Of a stretch of 47,951 bases of DNA, positions 8,759-17,200 are shown one piece after another. The notes beneath the pieces are model-generated. The model was not told where the DNA came from, ran no database searches, and saw only the letters and a list, made by a program, of their open reading frames with translations. Source of the DNA: an uncultured Schlesneria sp. Its GTDB lineage: Bacteria > Planctomycetota > Planctomycetia > Planctomycetales > Planctomycetaceae. The stretch spans positions 1-47,951 of the forward strand of contig CAIOKO010000164.1 in assembly GCA_903858935.1 (NCBI GenBank), read 5' to 3'. The number at the start of each line of letters is the position of its first letter. The first letter of the stretch is position 1. The position numbers were made by a program, and so were the translations under genes.

Positions 8759-10618
8759 TTATTTACTGGCCAACGAAAACGCACCGTCCCAGTCCTGCGG
8801 CGGCGCATTGCCAAGTTGATTCATGTGACTGAGCAAAAACGCTTTCGGACCGTCGCCATCGGGAATCTGTTGCAACAGCGCCATGGCCTTGGACCATTCA
8901 CCCCGAATAACAGCCTCAACGGCGGCTTCGTGGTTAGCAATGATTTCCGTCGTGATCTCGGGCATCTCTTCTAATGGCGGGAGAAGTCCATAAACATTGA
9001 TGGGGGTGTCCATCCCTTTCGGTCGGACCCGGGCCAGACGACGGAGCCGCCCCTCAGAGGGATTCAAATACTTTCTGGCATACTCAGCCGTGGTTTCGTC
9101 AACGCAGATGGGAACCGCAAACTGCTTGGTCAAACCTTCAAGGCGAGATCCCTGATTCACAACCGGGCCAAACACGCCGACTTTCGATTGCTGGTTCGTA
9201 CCGATCTGGCCTGCCAGAGCGCGACCATGCGCGATCCCCATGCCAACCGAAAAGCCGAACAACAGGCTGTCGTTTTTAATAACTCCCTGCTGAAAGGCTC
9301 GATAAATTGCGAGTGCCGCACGACAGGCTGGAACGGGCCCTTCTTTCAGTTCGATTGGCCATCCCCAGAAGCCCAGTGCGGCGTCACCCTGAAAGTCTGC
9401 AATTGCTCCGTCACGCTCGACAATCCCTCCCGCCATCACTCCGAGAGCTGCACTGACACTTCGCAGCAGCGTCAGCAGGTCGCTCTGAAGCGCTTCGGCC
9501 TTTTTGGAGAAGCCCCGCACATCACAGAACAAAACCGAGATTTCTCGCTCGCTGGGGCTGAGGGTATCTTTGGAATTTCCAGCAGTCAGGCCTTCAATGA
9601 CCTTGGGTGAGAAAAAGCTGCTCAGTTGAGTCTTCTGCTCTTGAAGCATTCGGACGTGACGGATCGACCCGATAAACTGCGCAACCAGCTGAGTGAACCG
9701 AAGATCTCCTAACAGATCGCTTTCGGTGACCATCATGCCGCCGTTTGTCGCGCCCTGACCGGAAACGTACAGGCACCATCCTTTACTCGACTCGGCCTTA
9801 ATCGGTGCACAAAAAGCCCATCCCAATCCTTCGCTCATTGTAAACTGAGATTCTTCCGAATTTTCGAAAACGTGAACAACACTCGATTGAGATTGCAGGC
9901 ATTTGAGAACCATGCGCCGACTGGGAACGAACCGCCCTTCAAAACGTTCACGAGTCTCGACGCGCATCGAAAGTGGCTTGGGAAATGAATTGATCTGAGC
10001 AACATTCGCAGGTAGTTGTGTTTCGTCGAAATGTGCCACGGCCACGGCCAGTGAACTTGGAATCGCCTCGATCAGCAGGCGAGACAACATCACCCCCAAG
10101 TCATCATCCGAATGCGACTCTGCAATCCTGTCGGGCAGCTGTTCGAGCAATTCCATTTGCCGTTCGCCGTTGCCAAAAGCAACTTTCCGTAGTTCTGCAG
10201 ACGAATAGGCCCGTTCTGAGCCTTCACGATTTTCCTCTTCACGGAATTCGAAGTCATCGAAGTTTCTGTGCGTTCCAGCTTCTGGTTCCGGATTTGCGGC
10301 TGTTCGGGCGATCAGAGAGCTGACGTGAAAAATCGTTGTGCCAATCTGAAACCATTCGTTAACCCCGAGTACCGCCTCACGAACCGGCTTTCCACCGACA
10401 ACGATCGGGTTACGGGCTTGTTCCAGGCACTGGACACGCAACTTTCCATCGCCCCAGAAAACGTCGGCATGTTCGCGCGAGATCATCTGGTCCCAAGGGA
10501 TTTCCCAACCCAATTTTGCGGTGCGCCCGATTCGGACTGATTCCTGGTCTTCGAGAATCTTCAGCAATCTCTGGGATGCATCCTGACCAGAAATTGTGAT
10601 GTTTACTGCGGAGGCCAT
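8759..10618 (-). CDS. FHA domain-containing class III adenylate/guanylate cyclase
   Basis: A 619-residue cytoplasmic signalling enzyme. Residues 20-110 are an FHA phosphothreonine-binding domain (VRIGRTAK, then ISREHADV). Residues about 150-335 look like a GAF-type sensor. Residues 350-570 are a class III nucleotidyl cyclase. The metal Asp lies in LFCDVRGFS (about 365), the second in FQGDAALGFWG (about 414), and the Asn and Arg of VVNQGSRLEG (about 488) are present. The position that is Lys in the canonical KFIGD motif reads Asp (ADFQGD), so adenine versus guanine preference cannot be inferred. AAGGA precedes the ATG. It follows the phosphodiesterase gene by 37 bases on the same strand and is probably co-transcribed with it. 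Confidence 0.88.
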   Translation of the reverse strand: MASAVNITISGQDASQRLLKILEDQESVRIGRTAKLGWEIPWDQMISREHADVFWGDGKLRVQCLEQARNPIVVGGKPVREAVLGVNEWFQIGTTIFHVSSLIARTAANPEPEAGTHRNFDDFEFREEENREGSERAYSSAELRKVAFGNGERQMELLEQLPDRIAESHSDDDLGVMLSRLLIEAIPSSLAVAVAHFDETQLPANVAQINSFPKPLSMRVETRERFEGRFVPSRRMVLKCLQSQSSVVHVFENSEESQFTMSEGLGWAFCAPIKAESSKGWCLYVSGQGATNGGMMVTESDLLGDLRFTQLVAQFIGSIRHVRMLQEQKTQLSSFFSPKVIEGLTAGNSKDTLSPSEREISVLFCDVRGFSKKAEALQSDLLTLLRSVSAALGVMAGGIVERDGAIADFQGDAALGFWGWPIELKEGPVPACRAALAIYRAFQQGVIKNDSLLFGFSVGMGIAHGRALAGQIGTNQQSKVGVFGPVVNQGSRLEGLTKQFAVPICVDETTAEYARKYLNPSEGRLRRLARVRPKGMDTPINVYGLLPPLEEMPEITTEIIANHEAAVEAVIRGEWSKAMALLQQIPDGDGPKAFLLSHMNQLGNAPPQDWDGAFSLASK

Positions 10619-10655
10619 ACTGATTAAATCCTTCTAACCTTAACGCGAGCCGGGA

Positions 10656-11414
10656 CTAAAACGAATATGTCTGATTTGGCTGGCTGATTGTCAGTTTATC
10701 AAGATTCAGTTGTTTTAACTCACTGACCACGGCGGAGTAAAAGGCGGGTTTAATGTGCACCGCCACGACCGGAAGCAAACGACCCGCTTTGGAATACTCG
10801 TCACGAAACAACGAAGGGGTCAGGTGTTTCGCTTTTTCTGCGAGCCATCCCATCGAATTCGGAAAGGCCGCTTCCAGAAAAACCGCTTTCACTCGAGGAT
10901 TGTTGCGAACATATTCCCATATCGCCTCAGTCTGGGCGGTATCGCTGATAAATGCCACCGCCGTTGCGCCGTCATCAACAATAAACCCGAAGGTAGGAAT
11001 AACATGATTCAGGGCGATCGGTGTGACCGTCAGTCCGTCAATCTGTACCGGCTTGCCGTCTTCAAGCAGGACAAAACGGACAAATGGAGATTCCTCGGCC
11101 GATAAGCGAATCATGTCGGGCCAGATAATGTCATTGAAAAAGTGTGCCATCAGGTTGTCGACGACATGCTGGGAAGCATAGATCGTTGGACATTGCGGCC
11201 CCGGCTGATAGACATTGTCGATAAAAATCGGCAACGAGGCGACATGATCCATGTGTGCGTGAGAGATCAAAATCGATTGAACGGCCTTTTGCCGGTCCAG
11301 ACTGGCAAAGCCGATGCTGCCAGCATCGATCACCAGCGAGCCGTTCACGATGTAGGAGGCAGCAAATTGATGAGCGGCACCCTCGACCGATGATGATAAA
11401 ACGGTAACGTCCAC
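10656..11414 (-). CDS. Metallo-beta-lactamase-fold hydrolase, probable class II cyclic-nucleotide phosphodiesterase
   Basis: A 252-residue protein starting at GTG 11414, where AAGGGA sits four bases upstream and the conserved fold begins; an open frame runs back to 11558 but its extra 48 residues look non-coding. The metal motif HAHMDH (residues 52-57) is the class II phosphodiesterase form of HxHxDH. NHVIPTFGF (about 136-144) and FISDTAQ (about 155-161) supply the later His and Asp ligands. Compact length, lack of a signal peptide and the glycine/serine-rich start match cAMP phosphodiesterases such as PdeA/CpdP. The nucleotidyl cyclase follows 37 bases downstream, which supports a synthesis-and-breakdown pair. 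Another metal-dependent hydrolase activity remains possible. Confidence 0.8.
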   Translation of the reverse strand: MDVTVLSSSVEGAAHQFAASYIVNGSLVIDAGSIGFASLDRQKAVQSILISHAHMDHVASLPIFIDNVYQPGPQCPTIYASQHVVDNLMAHFFNDIIWPDMIRLSAEESPFVRFVLLEDGKPVQIDGLTVTPIALNHVIPTFGFIVDDGATAVAFISDTAQTEAIWEYVRNNPRVKAVFLEAAFPNSMGWLAEKAKHLTPSLFRDEYSKAGRLLPVVAVHIKPAFYSAVVSELKQLNLDKLTISQPNQTYSF

Positions 11415-11418
11415 AGTG

Positions 11419-11424
11419 TCCCTT
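11419..11424 (-). promoter_or_regulatory. Ribosome-binding site deciding the phosphodiesterase start
   Basis: AAGGGA on the minus strand, four bases before GTG 11414. It supports the short form of the phosphodiesterase over the longer frame that begins at 11558. Confidence 0.6.
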
Positions 11425-11554
11425 AAGGAGAGGGGTTGAGCGGCGCTGATGACACTCCATGAACCCAGAATCGAATATATCGGCCAAGTTCTTTGGGGAC
11501 AAGTATTTGAACAGTCACCGAAGTAACGAAGTGCCAGCGCATCATGATTCAAAT

Positions 11555-12637
11555 TCAATCAAATAACCGAAGTTGCCCCGATTTCGGAACCGGCCGGCGG
11601 AACTGCGACGTATCAAGCGGTCGATGTCCGTGGATCAGACCGTGCTTTTTCACAAAAACTTCAAATGTCTGCCGGATCTGGTCGGCAATCTCGCCCCGTC
11701 CGATCATGCGCGTCCCGAAATCACTTTCATACAATTGTCCGCCACGCGTCTCACGCAAACGTGATTCGATCTTGTCTTTCTGATTTGGCAGATGTCGATC
11801 AAGCCATTCCAGAAACACGGGTTTGACGGTCAGCGGCAAACGGAGCAATACATACGCCGCAGAAGTGGCTCCCGCATCACGAGCCGCTCGCAAGATGGCG
11901 GGAATTTCCGAGTCGTTCAGACCAGGAATGATCGGGGCAACCATGACGTGAGTGGGAATTCCAGCGTCAGACAGTTCCCTGATCGCACGCAAACGAGCGG
12001 CCGGGCTGCTCGTCCGTGGTTCCATCACTCGGGTCAAGGCCTGATCAAGCGAAGTGATACTGAGTGCAATGTTGATAAGGTTCTGTTCAGCCATCGGCGT
12101 CAGCAAATCCAGATCACGGGTCACCAACGCGTTCTTGGTGATGACAGCAATGGGTTGCCGAGCTTCCAGGGCCACTTCAAGGCATTTTCGAGTCAACTGG
12201 AAATGTCTTTCCGCCGGTTGATAACAGTCGGTAACGCCCGACATCATGACCAACTCCGGTTCGTAACGATCACGGGCCAACCAGTCACGAAACAGTTCCG
12301 GCGCACGCTCTTTGACAAAGATCTTTGCTTCAAAGTCCAGACCGGCACTCAGGCCAAGATACTCATGAGTCGGTCGAGCGTAGCAATAGCTGCATCCATG
12401 CGCACATCCGCGATAAGGATTGACGCTGTAACGAAAGAACACATCCGGACTGTCATTCTCAGAGACCACTGACTTCGACACATCCGAAAAGTATTCCGTC
12501 CGTATTCGCGAAATATCGGCAGCGTCCTCATCTTCCAGGTGTGACAGGTCCTCAACGTATTCGATTCGTGCGAAACGATTACTGGGATTAATTTGCGCCC
12601 CGCGCCCGACAGATGTTGGTCGAATCGGTTCGTTCAT
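11555..12637 (-). CDS. PA0069-family radical SAM protein
   Basis: A 360-residue radical S-adenosylmethionine enzyme of the PA0069/Rv2578c (spore photolyase-like) family, whose substrate is not established. The [4Fe-4S] motif is RGCAHGCSYCYAR with Cys78, Cys82 and Cys85. The N-terminal GRGAQINPSNRF stretch and the later VMMSGVTDCYQPAE and ITKNALVTRD motifs are typical. Length is normal for the family. An AGGAGGG-like sequence lies upstream of the ATG. Its end lies about 140 bases before the phosphodiesterase start on the same strand, so read-through is possible. It is divergent from the TIR locus, with 215 bases between the two start codons. Confidence 0.9.
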   Translation of the reverse strand: MNEPIRPTSVGRGAQINPSNRFARIEYVEDLSHLEDEDAADISRIRTEYFSDVSKSVVSENDSPDVFFRYSVNPYRGCAHGCSYCYARPTHEYLGLSAGLDFEAKIFVKERAPELFRDWLARDRYEPELVMMSGVTDCYQPAERHFQLTRKCLEVALEARQPIAVITKNALVTRDLDLLTPMAEQNLINIALSITSLDQALTRVMEPRTSSPAARLRAIRELSDAGIPTHVMVAPIIPGLNDSEIPAILRAARDAGATSAAYVLLRLPLTVKPVFLEWLDRHLPNQKDKIESRLRETRGGQLYESDFGTRMIGRGEIADQIRQTFEVFVKKHGLIHGHRPLDTSQFRRPVPKSGQLRLFD

Positions 12638-12852
12638 TCAGATCCCTCCTGGCGTAAATTCGAAGCCTTCCCGTCGCTGGTGTCATCTGAACGGGATGAT
12701 TCCTATCGCGAATCACGTTTAGTGACTATGTTAATGTCTTCGTAAAAACAGTCAAAAAATGGTGAAAATCAGGCTCACTTCTTTCCGGGCGATCATCCAC
12801 CGACTTTGAACAGGCTGTGAAACGTCTGAAGGCATTCGAGGGGCCGCATTGA

Positions 12853-13632
12853 ATGGCTTATGTACCTGGTTTTGAAAACGACATTTTTGTCAGTTATGCG
12901 ATTGTTGATGATGTGAAGTATCCGGGCGTCCAACAAGGCTGGGTGACGACGTTTGTCAAATCGCTGGAGGCCAGCCTCAGTATGGCGATCGGTCGACTGG
13001 GCCGGTTGGAACCCTGGTGGGATCGGACGCAACTCGCCGAAAATCAACCGCTCGACAAGCAAATCGAACAGGCACTGGAGCGGACTGCTTGCTTGATCGT
13101 TGTTCTGTCGCCAGGATTTCTCGAATCTCCGTGGTGCCCCAAAGAACTGGAGACGTTCCGTAAAGCCGCCGCCCGTCAGGGACGAGCGGACTCCCGAATC
13201 TTCGTCGTCGACCTTGGAAGTGTCACCGAACAGCAGCGACGAGAAGCCTTTTCAAATTACAAGCCGTTCGGTTTCTGGACCGCCGACGACAGGAAGCGAC
13301 GTCGCCAGTTGGGTTTTCCTGAACCAAATGCCAAAGACCATCCCGAGTTCTACGACACCGTTCGATATCTGGCAGATCGGATCAAAGAGGAATTTGACCA
13401 GCTTAAAGCGAGTGGTGTTTCGCATGCCGGTCAGATGAAGACATCAAGCACTGTCGCAGCCTCTCAGGCACCGGCATCTACCGGCCCCGTCGTTTATGTT
13501 GCCGAGACCAGTGAGGATCTGTCGCGGGCACGAAAAGAACTGATTGCATTTCTGCAAGACCACCAGTTCCGCGTTCCCGACGCCGGACGGTATCGTCCGT
13601 TTAGAGCACGATTTAGCCAAGGAGCGAGGTAA
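12853..13632 (+). CDS. TIR-domain protein, 5' part of an apparently frameshifted gene
   Basis: A 259-residue frame. Residues 8-170 form a TIR domain: it opens with NDIFVSYAIVDD, has the WWDRTQL region, and keeps the probable NAD-hydrolase Glu at 98 in SPWCPKELE. A linker follows, then a second domain starts with VVYVAETSEDLSRARKEL (about 216-233), the first strand and helix of a TIR-like module commonly placed after TIR domains. That module breaks off: after GRYRP near nucleotide 13590 the frame turns into an unrelated arginine-rich tail and stops. The expected continuation, LAKERGKKILQWRDPDLL, lies in the next frame. It is the first gene of a same-strand run leading to a nSTAND-WD40 protein, a TIR-SLOG protein and a patatin. 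GAGGGG about nine bases before the ATG supports the start. Confidence 0.85.
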   Translation: MAYVPGFENDIFVSYAIVDDVKYPGVQQGWVTTFVKSLEASLSMAIGRLGRLEPWWDRTQLAENQPLDKQIEQALERTACLIVVLSPGFLESPWCPKELETFRKAAARQGRADSRIFVVDLGSVTEQQRREAFSNYKPFGFWTADDRKRRRQLGFPEPNAKDHPEFYDTVRYLADRIKEEFDQLKASGVSHAGQMKTSSTVAASQAPASTGPVVYVAETSEDLSRARKELIAFLQDHQFRVPDAGRYRPFRARFSQGAR

Positions 13633-14257
13633 GAAGATCCTCCAATGGCGAGATCCCGATCTTCTAAAACGAGAAATTGATGATCCAGAACATCTTGAAT
13701 TTGTCGCGAAAGCAGCGGCGATGGAATGTACGCTGGAAGCGTTTAAAGCCGAAGTCAAACGGATTTCTACTCCGCCTCCGCCAGAAAAAGTCGTCGAAAA
13801 GAAGAGCCCTGTGTTCGGAAACGACGAACATCTCACAATTTTTATTCATTCGGGAATTGAAGACATGCCACAGGCAGAATTGCTTGCGGCCCAGCTGACC
13901 GAGCTGAATTGCACCGTCTTTACAACACTGACAACGGGTGAACCAGAAAGTATCCGCAACGATCTCGAAAATAATTTACTGGATTGCGATGTCCTGATCG
14001 TATTTTACGGTCAAATTCCACCCGACTGGGTTCGGGCACAGTTTCGGACTTATCCCCGCATCATGCCAAAACGGAATCGGTCAGACCCACCCAGACCACC
14101 TCTCAAGGCAATGGCCATCTGTAACGGCGAGCCGATTCAGAAGCCGGCGCATGGGATAAATGCCCCGGGATTGCAGTTTATCGACCTGGCCAACGTCACC
14201 AGTCGCGAACAGCTGGCTCAATGGATCGAGCAACTGAGAAGCGGAGGTGCCCAATGA
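13544..14257 (+). CDS. TIR-like protein, 3' part of the frameshifted gene
   Basis: A 237-residue frame overlapping the preceding TIR gene by 89 bases. From about residue 18 it reads RLEHDLAKERGKKILQW, then LEAFKAEVKRI, which matches the second half of a TIR-like module whose first half ends the upstream frame. Its own first 17 residues look like out-of-frame sequence. After a proline hinge a further TIR-like domain follows (LTIFIHSGIEDMPQAELLA, then LDCDVLIVFYG, then PLKAMAICNG). The segment between GRY and RLEHDLA, where family members as I remember them carry about 40-50 residues, is absent. This points to an out-of-frame internal deletion rather than a single-base error. A separately translated subunit is the alternative. 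Its stop overlaps the next gene's start in ATGA. Confidence 0.7.
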   Translation: MHFCKTTSSAFPTPDGIVRLEHDLAKERGKKILQWRDPDLLKREIDDPEHLEFVAKAAAMECTLEAFKAEVKRISTPPPPEKVVEKKSPVFGNDEHLTIFIHSGIEDMPQAELLAAQLTELNCTVFTTLTTGEPESIRNDLENNLLDCDVLIVFYGQIPPDWVRAQFRTYPRIMPKRNRSDPPRPPLKAMAICNGEPIQKPAHGINAPGLQFIDLANVTSREQLAQWIEQLRSGGAQ

Positions 14258-17200
14258 GTATTACATTTGAACCGACCGTCGATGCCCCTTACCCCGGCTT
14301 GCGCCCATTTTTGCGCGAAGAGTCGATGGTCTTTTTCGGCCGTGATCAACAAATTGACGAAGTCTTGTCTCGGCTGAAAAAGCGTGAGTTTCTTGCGATC
14401 GTCGGATCTTCCGGGTGTGGCAAGTCGTCGCTTGTTCGCGCAGGTGTCCTGCCGGCGCTCGAAAGTGGCTTGATGGGCGAATTAGGTTCGACGTGGTTTG
14501 TGGCGGACATCAAGCCCGGCGATGCGCCAATGACGAACCTGGCGGATGCACTCGCGAGATGCGGAGTCTTAGGTCCGCTCTGGACCGATTCTCCGGAAGC
14601 GGCGGCACTGCTGCCTGCCGCGCTTCGGCAAAGTGATCTCTCACTGGTGAAATTGATTCGTCTGGCTGAGCTGAAACCGCACTCGAATCTGTTGATCCTG
14701 GCGGATCAATTTGAAGAAATTTTTCGATTTCAGCAGCAAGACCCGAACGAGGCACTCGCCTTCGTCAACCTGTTACTGACTTCGGTCCAGGATAAATCAA
14801 CGAAGATTTTCGTGATGCTGACAATGCGTACGGATTTTCTTGGGGAATGTACCAATTTTCCCGGACTACCCGAAATGCTGAACGACTCGCAATACCTGTG
14901 TCCCCGGTTGACTCGCGAACAGCTCGCCGAGGCGATTCAGAGTCCTGCCGAAGTCTTCGGCGCGCAGGTCGAACCCTCACTGGTCAATCGCCTGATCAAC
15001 GATGCCGAAGGAAATTCGGACCAGTTGCCACTGATCCAGCACGTATTATCAAGAATCTGGAACCGACTTAACGGCAGCTCGAAGGCCAGATCTGCGGGCC
15101 TGCTGCTGCGTCTGGACGATTACGAGCAAACAGGTGGTCTGGTCAGGCGATCACAGGGGCTTAGTTCGACGGTTGGAAAAGGGGCGCACGGTGAGGGGAA
15201 GCCTTCCCTGGCTTCATCGTACGAGTCGCAAACGAACGCCTTGTCGCAACACCTCGACGAAGCCCATTTCAGTTTGGCTGACGATTCTCCCGCCAGTGCT
15301 GATCACGGCGCTGGACATAGGCCATCCCGAAAACAATTGATCGCTCAGATGTTGTTTCGCAGCCTGGCTGTCAGGGGGGCCAGTGGCGCTTATGTGCGTC
15401 GACCGACCAAGGTCAAGGATGTCGCCGAAATCGCCGGTTGCTCAGTCACCGATGTGATCACGGTTGTGGATGTCTTCCGCCGCAAGGATCGGTGTTTTTT
15501 AACACCCGGAAAACCCGATTCCGATGCGTTGTCCGCAGGGACAAGCGACCTCATGCCCGAAACGATGTTGGATATCAGTCACGAGGCGTTGATTCGTCAA
15601 TGGCGGAGACTGGGAGCACCAGGCGGACAATCCACCAACGCGCATTTGCCACCATCCTGGCTTGAGATCGAGGAAATTTCGCGTCGGCGATATCGACGGT
15701 TGGCGGAAGCAACCGAGAACGAGCAGACCGCTGGCTTGTTGAGAAATCCTGAACTGGAAGTGATTAATCAATGGTGGAAGGCATTTCGACCGAGCCGTGC
15801 GTGGGCCAATGCGTGCCTTGAAGGTTCGTTTGATCCTGTCGAACAGTTTTTGAAAAAAAGCCTCGCCCAGACTGCCGAAGAAGAACGGGAAAAGCTGCAA
15901 GAACAGCAGGCGAAGATTGCAGCAGCGGAAGATTTTGCCACAAAGATGAGGTTTCGAGCTCGCGCCGTGGCAGTGGTTGCAGCTCTCGCACTCGTCGGTT
16001 TTTTATTCGCCCTTTGGGAGTCGAGTACGGCAAGCAGACAACGCCAGATTGCACTCAGTGAACGCCTGAAGGCTGATGAGCAAGCCCAGTCAGCAATTTC
16101 GGCGAAGAAACTCGCTGATGATGCAAGACAGGAGGCTATTCGGGAGAAAGATAACGCCAAAAAAGCACAACAGGTTGCCGAAGCGTCACAAGAGAAAGAA
16201 GCGAGATTGCTGGAACGCGCCGAACAAACGCTTTACTTCGGCTCTATTGACACTGCTCAACGAGCCTGGGACGAGGGCTCGGCTTCAGCTGCCTGGAAAT
16301 ATCTCAACGCCGCACCGTGGAAACTAAGAGGCTGGGAGCACGATTATCTCTGGACTCGCTTCAACAAAAACCAAACCACACTGAAAGGCCATTCGGATAT
16401 CGTCCGATGCATTGCAGTCGATCCACAAGGAAAGCGGATTGTCAGCGGGAGTAAGGACAACTTCTTAAAAGTCTGGGACGCAACGAATGGTGACGAAATA
16501 GTGACGTTGAAAGGGCACTCGGACGAAGTCCTCGACGTGACCTTCAGTGCGGACGGAGAATTGATCATCAGCGCCAGCAAAGACGGGACCGTCAAGGTCT
16601 GGGACGTAAAAACCAAAAAACTTCTCAACAGTTTCGAGGGACATAGAAACGGAGTGCAGAGTGTGGCAATCAGTCGCAACGGCGACCGCATCGTCAGCGG
16701 TGGCGTTGAAGACAATACGATAAAAATTTGGGATGCGACAACCAGCATCCAACTCGCATCTTTTCCCGGACACAACAAGATTGCATACAGAATGGCTTTT
16801 AGTCCCAACGGGAAGCAGATCGCGAGCGTCGGTGACGACAATTTTCTCAGGATTTGGGATCCAGCAAATGGCAAGAAGATTTTCGCCTGCGAGATCGGCA
16901 GTTGGGGCTTTGATGTTGCGTATAGTTCCGATGGGATCCGAATCGCCACCGGCGACTACTCTGGCAAAATCAAAATATGGGATGCGACAAGCGGAAGTTT
17001 AATTCAGACGACAAAGGGACAGGACCAGACCACTGCAATTTACTGCGTGGCGTTTACCGCAGACAGGACGCAAATCATCAGCGGAAGCGCTGATCAAAAA
17101 TTTAAGTTTTGGGATGTCGAGAGTGGTGCGGAAATACGCTCTCTCAAGGGGCATTCCGGAGTTGTAGTAAGTTTGGCAACCACCGCCGATGGTGATCGGA

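Noticed and set aside
11415-11558. 48-residue N-terminal extension of the phosphodiesterase
   Set aside because: It lacks conserved residues, while AAGGGA and the start of the conserved fold coincide at GTG 11414.
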